DNA of 64,000 nt, taken from Ariolimax columbianus (lineage: Eukaryota > Mollusca > Gastropoda > Stylommatophora > Arionidae). Positions 43,983 to 55,900 of the stretch are shown here, one piece after another. The DNA lies in the NCBI GenBank assembly GCA_036924085.1, contig JAVGWX010000007.1, positions 32,720,453 through 32,784,452 of the forward strand, written 5' to 3'. The position numbers and the translations under genes were made by a program. How positions within the stretch are numbered: position 1 is the stretch's first letter; each line of letters begins with the position of its first letter. The notes beneath the pieces were generated by a model. The model saw nothing but the letters and a program-made list of their open reading frames with translations, ran no database searches and was not told the origin of the DNA.

Positions 43983-46900
43983 GTAATATAGCCAAGTTCT
44001 TGTTTGTTTGTTAATGTTTCTTTGGTATACTCATACTGTAAGACATTGCTAAGACAAATGTGTCGTGTTGTTGAATGTGTGTTGGAATGACGTACGAAGA
44101 GTCAAAACGGCTTATCAAAGCCAGATACATGACCAAATGGGAAACCGAACATACTGGTTACACCAAAAACGATGCCTATTACCAGTTGAACAGAAGAGAG
44201 CAGGTCGTTGTCTTCAGACTTCGCACTGGCCACAATAGACTAAGGTACCACCTATTCAACAAATTAAAGATAGGTGGTACCGACGAATGCCCGTGCGGTA
44301 CCGGTAAAATGACCGCTGAACATCTGCTGCAGAACTGCCCGACATACGAGGATCAGAGAGAGCAGATGTGGCCATCACCAGTGGAACTGCAAGACAAGCT
44401 ATATGGCAGTGTCGACAGCCTCAGGATGACCGCCGCTTTTTTCGAAAAAATAATGGTTACTGTCTGACTGCGTACGAAGAAGAAGAAGAATGTGTGTTGC
44501 ATTGACTAGTTCTAGTAGGTCAATATTTAGTTAATAATGTCTACCCACTGTACCAAAATTGGGAATCCCCGGATCTCTTGAACACGAAAACTCAATTAGC
44601 TAAGCAGACGTAATGGGTGTGTCGTAAAAGGTAAGGAGATGGCATGAGACTAGCAACATCGTCATGTAATACACCGTGCCACACAGACCCCGGCAGTTAG
44701 AGTTCATACGTGTATTAGCACTGACTTGCATCAAATAAAAGTTTACAAGAGAATATGAGAGAGAGGACTAACGTCTGATCTGGCAAAACATGCTGATCAA
44801 ATTGTTAGTCAGATTCAGGTAAAATATGTTGACCAAGGTGTTCAACTCCCTTCAGTGGAGTTGTCTCTCGGAACGAGTCTGTTTGCATTAATGGATGCCT
44901 GACAGACGAGGTGGAGATCTACGTGATTCCCGTAGTAGTGAGTATCACGCAGATGAAGCAAATCAAACACAATGCCCTGGACACCCCTGCCACCGTCATC
45001 AGCACGCTCGGGATGCGAAGGAAAAAAAAACTTGCAACTGTAGGCCGTTATCAGTGCGCACAAATAATAAAGTTACCCATCGTAGACATTCAACAACAAC
45101 ATCAACAACAATAATAACAGTACACACGTGTATTGACACGTGCCTCCATAAAGTGAAAGTCTGAGCAGCGGAATATTTAGAGAGCTCAATTCTCATGCCA
45201 CATTTAACGGGAGTGATCGGAGTTTGTGACATAAGATCAGCATGTGGGTCAGGTAAGATATACTTATCATAGCCGATGTCTTTGTCGTGGATCCTGGTAA
45301 CAGGCAGCATTACAACAGTCTGGTCAGTGAGATGGGAATCGACACTTTAATTCCTATAGTAAAGAGTCTGACATTGCACTACAGTCAGGATGATGAAGTC
45401 CACCTTATCACGCCAGACTCGGGATGTAGGAACAGCCACTGTAACCTGCAACTAAAGGAACGTCGACAAGACCTAAATTAATTCAGCAATGAGTGGTTTA
45501 ACAGCAGCCATTGCAACAAATCCCATTTTCGTCACGCTGCAGTCGACCCAACTTAAAATGGGTATATGGCTTACTGTTGTCTTAATAATGTGATGTGCGT
45601 TGTATTTGGTGTATGGTGAGGATAAAATATGCGCTGGTCAACAATCTCACTCTTATCCCGAATTACCTTGGGTCAGTGCCAAGTCGAGACGACTGGAAGT
45701 AACTCAGGGTGCAAGCACTCTGGTCTTACCTCCCGTGAGACTAGGGAATCGCTTTAAGCCTGCGGGATTCGACGCCCACCGTTTCCGTTCATCAACGTGA
45801 GAGGCAAGTGCCTTAACCTCATGACTACAGAGACCCCCATAACCGAACTGGTCATCTAACATCATAAAAATCTGAGGCCTAGAGCAAATAAAGTAGCCGA
45901 CGACAATATGTGCCTTTGGATCATCTTGACGTTAGTTCCTTCACAAAGGTCAACTGATTTGATGACCTGTTGTTTTTCTCTGGCGGTGATTGGTTCACAT
46001 GCCACTCGACAGAGCCCAGGCCGTGAAGCCATTACTCGTGTTGTTAAAGTTATGCGTTGACGGTTGATAGACAACAAAGTGTTGGTGTAGCTTCCTGTTT
46101 AGTTTGCGCAGTTAATGTAGTATTCTCCCCAACTTCTTTATTATGTCAATGAAAAGATGTCAGCTACTAGTGTTATTGTTTGATTCTGAAGAATACTGTT
46201 TGGTCGTAAAGACGTTTGTGTTAATGTTTCTTTTTTTATTTCACAGTTATTGAGCCATGAATTTTTAGTCGACTTTCAACATATTTTCACAACAACAGCT
46301 TTTGGTCTAAGACATCATATCATGCATGATTTCAACTACTTTGTGTTCCTATATATGTATGAAGTGCGTTCAAAAAGTATCCTTCTTCTTCTTCTTCTTC
46401 ATCGTACGCAGTCAGACATCATCCTTTATTTTTTTCGAAATAAGCAGCCGTCATCCTGAGGCTGTCGACACTGCCACAGAGCTTGTTTAGTGTTGCCACT
46501 GGTGATGGCCACATCTGCTCATTTTGATCCTCGTATGTCGGGCAGTTTTGCAGCAAATGTTCAGCGGTCATTTTCCCGGTACCACGCGGGCATTCGTCAG
46601 TGTCCCCTATCTTCAATTTGTTGAATAGGTGGTACCTCAGTCTATTGTGGCCAGTGCGAAGTTTGAAGACCACGACCTGCTCTCTTCTGTTCAACTGGTA
46701 ATAGGCATCGTTTTTGGTGTAGCCAGTATGTTCGGTTTCCCATTTGGTCATGTATCTAGCTCTAATAAGCCGTTTTGACTCTTCGTATGTCATACTAGTA
46801 TCTGGTTGCGGTAGTTTTGCACCTTCTTGTGCCAGTCTGTTTGCCTCCTCCTTGCCTTGGATGTTGCAGTGGGATGGAACCCACTGTACCACTACCCTTT

Positions 46901-49900
46901 TTGGTGCGTACTGCTGGTATAGTTGACAGAGTACTGCTCTTAAATCATTAAGTTCAGTATTTTTCTGGCTTTTTAGTGCTGTGACTACGGCCAAGGCACC
47001 TGTAAGCAGGACTATCTGGCTCTCATTCCTTTTACCTGTCACCATTTCTTCCACTGCCGCCCTCGGTGCTTCTGCAACCGCTCTGAAATTTTTTTTGTAT
47101 TTTCCAGTAGCGAATGACAGTGTTATTTTTCTGCCATTTGGTAGGTTAAGAAATGCTGCTGCCCCTCCGTTCTGTGTTGTGTTTGTTACAGAACCGTCGG
47201 TGTATGCATGGCTCAAAGTAGTATCTCTTCTTTCTTTTTCAGTCTGGCAGTTTTTGTTTCCAATACCTGGTATATTTTCTACCACCTCTGGAAATATATG
47301 CTGCCTCCAGGTAGGTTTTCGTACAGTAGGGATGGGCTTTGGTGTTAGTGCGTTCATGGGGTCTTCGTGCATCTTTGCTTTGGCTATTTCTGCAAAGTTT
47401 CTCCGCTTTAGTTTCCCATTTCCCAAATTGTTTAGTCTCTGGTGCATTGGAAGGTCAGTCAGTCTTCTGAGTTTCTCTGATTGCTGCTGGGCTCTGCAGT
47501 CTCTTCTGTCGGTCATGGATTGCAGTTTTGTAATCTTCTCAAGTTCTACAATTGGCGTTGACTTCATCGCTCCTGTTATAACTCTCATGGCTTGGTTTTC
47601 GAGTTTGCTAATTTTATCGAAGTTCGCCTTTGCTGCTGTTGTCTTAACCGCAATGCCATACTCGAGAACTGGTCTCACTCTTCCAGTGTACAGTTTCTTT
47701 AGTATACTTCCGTCTGCTCCCCAGCTTGTGCCAGCAAGTTTCCTCATGATTGCCATTCTTTCTCTGGCTCTCATTCGGTTTCTCTCGATCTGTCTTTTCC
47801 ATGTCATGCGCCGATCAAATGTGACTCCCAAGTAGTTTGGGTTGTCGTTTTGCTGCAGGTATGTGCCATTAAGACTTAATTTGGTGTTTTGGGGTTTATT
47901 TGATACCGAGAATATTGTACATGTCGTTTTTTCCTCGTTTATTTTGACCAGCCATGAGTTCGCCCACTCTTCCAGCGATGTTAGGGCCTGCTGCATCCGA
48001 TTTCTTGGTATGATGAGATTCTTTTCAGAGGTCCACATAGCCAGATCGTCTGCAAACATTGAGCTATGGACTCTTCTTGGTATATTCTCTATTATGTTAT
48101 TTATATACACCAGGAAGAGTGTGGATGACAGTACTCCCCCTTGGGGTACTTCCTGCTCAAGTGTCATCTTTTTGCTCATCTGCCCTGGTACTTGAACTCT
48201 GGCCGTTCTGTTTTTGAGGTAGTGACTAATCCATTTGTACATTTTCCCACAAACTTCAGTTCTCACTAGCTTGACTCTAAGTCCCTCTTTCCAGACTTTG
48301 TCAAATGCCTTTTCTAGGTCCACCCAAACCGCTACTGTGTGTTTTTGCTCCTGGTAGGCATCCTCTATTTCCTGGGCTATGAGGATAACCTGATCATCAG
48401 TGGATCTGTGCTGTCTAAAGCCTGCTTGCTATGGAATTAGTATGTGTTTTTCTTCCAGATGCCACATAAATCTGTTGTTTATCATACGTTCCATCAGTTT
48501 GCCTGCGCAGCTCAGTAGGCTGATAGGCCTGTATCCACTTGTATCTGTTTTCTCTTTTCCTTTCTTTGGTACTGGTACAAGTACTGCGTCTTTCCATGCC
48601 TGGGGTACTTCTTCTTCTTCTGCGTACACAGTCAGACAGTAACCATTATTTTTTCGAAAAAAGCGGTGGTCATCCTGAGGCTGTCGCCACTGCCATAGAG
48701 CTTGTCTTGCAGTTCCACTGGTGATGGCCACATCTGCTCTCTCTGATCCTCGTATGTCGGGCAGTTCTGCAGCAGATGTTCAGCGGTCATTTTACCGGTA
48801 CCGCACGGGCATTCGTCTATACACCCTAACTTCAATTTGTTGAATAGGTGGTACCTCAGTCTATTGTGGCCAGTGCGAAGTCTTAAGACAACGACCTGCT
48901 CTCTTCGGTTCAACTGGTAATAGGCATCGTTTTTGGTGTAACCAGTATGTTCGGTTTCCCATTTGGTCATGTATCTGGCTTTGATAAGCCGTTTTGACTC
49001 TTCGTACGTCATACTAGTATCTGTTTGTGGTAGTCTTGCACCTTCTTTTGCCAGTCTGTCTGCCTCCTCGTTGCCTTGGATGTTGCAGTGTGATGGGACC
49101 CACTATACCACTACCCTTTTTGGTGCGGACTGCTGGCACAGTTTGCAGAGTGCTGCTCTTAAGTCATTAAGCTCAGTATTTTTCTGGCTTTTTAGCGCTG
49201 TGACTACGGCGAGAGCATCTGTAAGCAGGACTATATGGCTTTCATTTTCACTGTGTGTCACCATTTCTTCCACTGCCGCCCTCAGTGCCTCTGCCTCCGC
49301 TCTGAAATTGCTTGTGTACTTACCAGTAGCGAATGACAGTGTTATTTTTCTGCCATTTGGTAGGTTCAGGAGTGCTCCTGCCCCTCCGTTCTGTGTAGTA
49401 TTTGTTACAGAGCCGTCGGTGTATGCATGGGTCCAGTCCATGCTTGGGTAGCTTTTCGTTATGAAGCTTAGGGTAGTATCTCTCCTTTCTTTTTCAGTCT
49501 GGCAGTTCTTGTTTGCAATACCTGGTATATTTTCTACCACCTCTGGACATATATCCTGCCTCCAGGTAGGTTTTCGTATAGTAGTGATGGGTTTTGGTGT
49601 TGTTAGTGCGTTTATGGGATCTTCGTGCATCTTTGCTTTGGCTATTTCTGCAAAGTTTCTCCGCTTTAGTTTCCCATTTCCCAAATTGTTTAGTCTCTGG
49701 TGCATTGGATGGTCGGTCAGTCTTCGGAGTTTCTCTGACTGCAGCTGGGCTCTGCAGTCTCTTCTATCGGTCATGGATTGCAGTTTTGTAATCTTTTCAA
49801 GTTCTACAATTGGCGTTGACTTCATGCCACCTGTTATAATTCTCGATGCTTGGTTTTGAAGTTTGCTAACTTTATCGAAGTTCGCCTTCGCTGCTGTTGT

Positions 49901-52900
49901 CCATGCCGCAATGACATACTCGAGAACTGGTCTCACTCTTCCAGTGTACAGTTTCTTTAGTATGCCTTCGTCTGCTCCCCAGCTTGTGCCAGCAAGTTTC
50001 CTCATGATTGCCATTCTTTCTCTGGCTTTCATTCGGTTTCTCTCAATCTGACTTTTCCATGTCATGCGCCGATCAAATGTGACTCCCAGATAGGTTGGGT
50101 TGTCGTTTGGCTGCAGGAATTTTCCATTTAGACTTAATTTGGTATTTTGGGGTTTTAATGAGAGCGAGAATATTGTGCATGTGGTTTTCTCCTCGTTTAT
50201 TTTGACCAGCCATGAGTTCGCCCACTCTTCCAGTGATGTTAGGGCCGTCTGCATCCGATTTCTTGCTATGGTGAGATTCTTTTCAGAGGTCCACATAGCC
50301 AGATCGTCTGCAAACATTGAGCTCTGGACTCTTCTTGGTATATTCTCTGTAATATCGTTTATATATACCAGGAAGAGTGTGGGTGACAGTACTCCCCATT
50401 GGGGTACTCCCTGCTCGAGTGTCACCTTTTTGCTCATCTGCCCTTGTACTTGGACTCTGGCCGTTCTTTGTTTGAGGTAGTGGTTGATCCATTTGTACAT
50501 TTTCCCACATACATCACTTCTTCTTAGCTTGACTCTAAGTCCGTTTTTCCAGACTTTGTCAAATGCCTTTTCCAGATCCACCCAAACAGCTACTGTGTGT
50601 TTCTGTGCCTGGTAGGCATCTTCTATCTCCTGGGCTATGAGGATGACCTGGTCCTCAGTGGATCTGTGCTGTCTAAAGCCGGCTTGCTGTGGAATTAGTA
50701 TTCGTTTTTCTTCCAGATGCCACATCAGTCTGGTGTTTATCGTCCGTTCCATCAGCTTGCCGACACAGCTCAGTAGGCTGATGGGCCTGTATCAATTTGG
50801 ATCTGTTTTATCCTTTCCTGTTTTTGGTACTGGTACCAGTATTGCGTCTTTCCATGCCTGGGGTACAATACCCCTTTTCCAGCTTTGGTTCAGGACTGAT
50901 AGTAGTTTCCTCTTCGCTGTTTGGCCCAGCCCCATCAGCATTTCGTTTGTTATCCCGTCTTTTCCGGGAGATTTCCTTTTCTTTAAGGTTCTCGTGGCCT
51001 CTTCCATTTCATTCATTGTTAATTTTGCCATCATATGCTCTTCTGGTACCATATTGATGTTGTCGTGACCCTTTTGCTCTTCACTAATGTATGTATGCCT
51101 ATCTGCAGGAACATCAATGTGGTTTACTCTGGCATAATGTTCAACAAAGGCGTTTGCTGCTTTTTTTCCAGTGAGCGTGTTGTCACCCTGTTTGATTGAA
51201 ATTTGTCTTTTTGATGGCGTTTCATCATTCATGGCTCTGACTAGCTTCCATAGTTTGTTCCCTTCTTTGTCTAAATTGAGGCTTTCTGTTTTGTTTTTCC
51301 AGCTTTCTCTTGCTGTTTGGTTTAGAGTGTACTTGTATTTCGCCGTGGTGGATTTCAGGGCGATATTTGCCTCCATAGATTGTTTTCGCTCTGCCATGTT
51401 CCTAGCATTTGATACTGCATCTTCCGCTTTCTGCAACTCATCATTCCATTAGGGCTTATAATTTTTCCTTGCCCCTCTTAGGATGGTTTCAGTGGCAGCT
51501 TGCATTATTGCTTTGCTTAGGCTTTCCACCATGGGCTTCATTTTGTTGTTCCGTGTGTTGATGGTTTCACACAGCCCATCTGTCAGGCTTGCAAATCTGT
51601 CCCAGTCGGCTCGTTTGAAATTCCAACGTGGGAACGGCTTTGTTTCCTGTAGGCCTACTTCCATATCGATTTCTAGCCTAATTGGCATGTGGTCGCTACC
51701 TGCCAATTGGTTAAGCACCTGGCGATCTATTTTATGGTGAATGTCCACCGTGGAAAAGGCCAAATCTGGAGTAGAGGTGGTATGCCATGTTCTAGAATAG
51801 AAGCTAGGGCTATCCTCTGCCCTAATGATTAGATAGAGATTTGTGTCTATCTCCCAATCTTCCACTTCGTCACCTCTGCTGTCTGTGTCCGAGTATCCCC
51901 ATCTCTCCAAGTTGCTGTTGAAGTCTCCAACTACTATGCAGTTGGAGTCTTTGACTTCCATACTCGAGAGCGATAGGTCTTTGTTTGGTGGTCCGTTCAG
52001 GTTGAGGATGCAGATCTTCGTCTCCTGAGCCATTATGCCAATTCCTACAATTTCTGCTTGTCCGGTGTGATTGACAGATACCGCGCTCCTCGGTATGCAG
52101 TTACTGGTCAGTATAAGAACCCCTCCTTTGTGACCTTCTCTATCCAGACGGAAGGCCTGGTATCCTCTGATTGAGAATTTGTGGTTGTTGTTGAGGTGCG
52201 TTTCTTGGATACATGCCACGTCAATCTTACTTTCATGCAAGTGATGTGTTAGGCAAAGCTTTTTGTTAATGACTCCTTCCGCATTCCACTGTAGTATTCT
52301 TAGGGTCTTGTGTTTTTGGTCAATAGATGTTACCCCATAGCCATGTGACTCGACTCCACAATACATGGGTGGGTGACCACCAGTAGTCAAGGGTGGGCCC
52401 CTTCGAAGCGTGAGGCCCGGCACTGTCGCTACCTGGCGGGACTCCACATGATGAGCGCCATACTTTTTTCTGATAGGTTGTCTCGTCATCATACTGCGAT
52501 TTACGTTGCAGTGTTTCGTTAAGCCTGTGGTCCAGTGCATCCGATTTCAACAGGCGTTTCTGTAGGGATGCCCTCCTTAGCCTTTGGCTGTCCCCAGCCT
52601 ATCTGCAAGGCAGCAGTAGTTTGTGATCAGAGTTGTGTCTCTTATGGAAGTTGTCTTACAGGAATAACGAGTCTTCACTACTCGTGTCTATAGGGTGCGG
52701 TGATGATATATGAGATATGATATATGATATGGACTATGTACTGGTTTGTACTAACCCGGAAGAGAAGCAGTCCAGTGTGTCTGTATCCCAGGATCGTCAC
52801 GTCCTGCCAGAAACGTAGCATATGCATGTGAGTGGGGTATCTCTTTGCTCCCTTTATTTTCTCGGCTTCTCTGCAGTGATGGTATGCCTAGAATTCCCCG

Positions 52901-55900
52901 CCACCTGGGAGGTTGACACAATAGGGCAGATGTGCAATGTCCGCTAGCCTGCATCTCGTCTGCGTCCATTGGTATGGCTGATAGCATACAGAGGTAGAGA
53001 TCGAAGCAGGAGTGCATTTAACCAGGGGACAAGCCTGGTAATGTCATGGAGATGTTGTTCGCCTGGTGTGCGGACATATCTCATGGTCAGGGGCTGAGTC
53101 TCGACAATTCACAGTGAGGTGGCTGCTCTACTGTTTACGACACCCCGACCAAGAACTAAGTCTTCTGTTGATGGTTTCGCACCTCATCGCCGTATGGAGT
53201 GAATATCGAGCAGCTTCCCACCCACTTTGATCGGTGGACGGCAGAGACCTCTTTCTGCGGCTCGACCGGGTGGGGCTGAGACGCGAGCCCCAGGTCCCAA
53301 CCATATCGAAGTCTTCCATCTCAGTGGTGCTGAGATTTTGGGCGGGATTCCGGCTTAGAGGCGTTCGGCCGTAATCCCTCACATGGTAGCCTCGCGCCAT
53401 TGGCTTATCAGCCTAGTACGTGAACCAAATGTCTGCGACTCCTCTCGAATTGAGCAGGATTACCGTATCAAGGCCCTGTCATTAGTAGGGTAAAACTGAC
53501 CTGTTTTCCGAGGGTTTATTACCAGCACCCGTTCACTATTAGACCGGACGAATCAATAGAAGGCTTTTTTTAGTTTGTCAATGACCAGGTGTCTGGAACC
53601 TGCGATTTCTGCAGGATTAAAACAAGATTACCGTAGCAGACGCTCTTTCGCGGGGACGGCGTGGCCTAGTGGTTAAGTGGCACGGCTCACAACCAGAAGG
53701 TGCTGGGTTCGATCCCCATCACAGCACCGGTCGTTACCCCGGGGAAGCAAACCCTTAGAAAATGCAGGAGGAAGCAGATCCTTACATAAAATGCATGCTG
53801 AAGTCGGATGCACTGGGCCGACAGGCGCAAAATAAAAACCACAGTGTAACGCATACACGCCTTGGGAAATAAATAAATAAGGCGAACGCAAAAAAACAAC
53901 AACAAAAAAAAAAAAAGACGCTCTTTCATTAGGAGGTTAAAAAACTGACCTGTCTTCCGTGGGTCTAATACCAGCACACGTTCACTATTAGACCCAACGA
54001 GAGTGCTCTCAGTCTGTCAGTCATTTTACAGTGTTAGCATGTTGAGTCAAATTAGGCCGCAGGCTCCACTCATGGTGGTGCCCTTCCGTCAATTCCTTGG
54101 TCGAACACTGAATGCAGGCCAATCGAGCCACAGCGAGCGTAGCCCCAGATTTCCGATGGTCAAAATCCAGCACCCGTTCCATATTAGACCCTACGAAAGT
54201 GCTCTCGGCCTGTCGATCATTTCAGTGTTGGCCGGGTTGAGTCAAATTAAGCCTAAGGCTCCACTCCTGGTGGTGCCCTTCCGTAAATTCCTTTAAGTTT
54301 CAGTTTTTTGCAACCATACTTCCCCCGGAACCCAAACACTTTGGTTTCCCGGAAGCTGCCCTCAGAGTCATCGAAGCAACTCCTGCGGATCGTAGTCGGC
54401 ATCGTTTATAGTCAGAACTACGACGGTATCTGATCGTCTTCGCGCCTCTGACTTTCGTTCTTGATTAATGAAAACATTCTTGACAAATGCTTTCGCAGTA
54501 GCTCGTCTTGCGGCGATCCAAGAATTTCACCTCTAACGCCGCAATACGAATGCCCCCGTTTGTCCCTGTTAATCATTACCTACAGTTACGAAAAAAACAA
54601 AATAGAAACGAGGTCCAATTTCATTATTCCATGCACCATTATTCAGGCAGCCGAGGCCTGCTTTGAACATTCTAATTTTTTCAAAGTAAACGCACCGGCC
54701 ACCCGAGACGCTCAGCGAAGAGCATCCGCGGGAGGACCGGTAGACGGTAGGGCAGGAGACAACGCGTAGTGAACCGGCGCGAGCCTGACCGCCCTCCTGC
54801 GCCTGAGATCCAACTACGAACTTTTTAACTGCAACAACTTTAATATACGCTATTGGAGCTGGAATTACCGCGGATGCTGGCACCAGACTTGCCCTCCAAT
54901 AGATCCTTGTTAAAGGGTTTAAAGTGTACTCATTCCAATTACGGGGCCTCGAAAGAGTCCCGTATTGTTATTTTTCGTCACTACCTCCCCGTGCCGGGAG
55001 TGGGTAAGTTGCGCGCCTGCTGCCCTCCATGGATGTGGTAGCCGTTTCTCATGCTCCCTCTCCGGAATCGAACCCTGATTCCCCGTTACCCGTTACAAAC
55101 ATGGTAGGCATGTCACGTACCATCGACATTTGATAGGGCAGACATTTGAAAGATGCGTCGCCGGCACATGAGGCCATGCGATCAGCACAAAGTTATCCAG
55201 AGTTACCAGTGGTAACCCCGCAACCTCGCGAGGGAAAACGACGATTGGTTTTGAACTAATAAAAGCGCTCTTTCCACGAGGGTCGGAGCTTGGTAAGCAT
55301 GTATTAGCTCTAGAATTGCCACAGTTATCCAAGTAGGATCGTGTCATCTAAGGAACCTCGACTGATTTAATCAGCCATTCGCGGTTTCACCGTGAGACAG
55401 TTTGAACTTAGACATGCATGGCTTAATCTTTGAGACAAGCATATGACTACTGGCAGGATCAACCAGATATCTGTCAGAGACGTACGAACCACACACACTG
55501 GTCGGCGGAGGACGGATGTGTACAAAGCCTCACTAGGACGGCTGCAGGGACCGACTGACGGACGGACGGTTGTTCTTTCCCTCACTCCGTCGACCTAGGA
55601 CCGCCTGACAGGGGCCCGTACACACACCAGACGACCGACCGACCGGGCTTGCTGGGGGAGGGATGGCAGCGCTCTGTGAAGAACGGATCCCAACGGCCCC
55701 AGCGATGAATTTCACAGGGACTGGAGACATTTTTTTGCCTGCTGGCCTGCCCTTCTCCAGAGGGTTGGTCGGGCGAGGACAGGGCCTTTAGGCAGGAGTC
55801 CTGCTTTCAATTTGTCGGTCACAAGCTCATTGCGAGAGTCTGACCACCAGCGAGACGAACTGTCGAGGTCTCCTATAATCCTTTGTCAAAGCACCACTGA

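Noticed and set aside
46981..47835. Plus-strand open frames of 126-284 codons opposite the LINE copies
   Set aside because: They are antisense shadows of the LINE coding strand and repeat in every copy.
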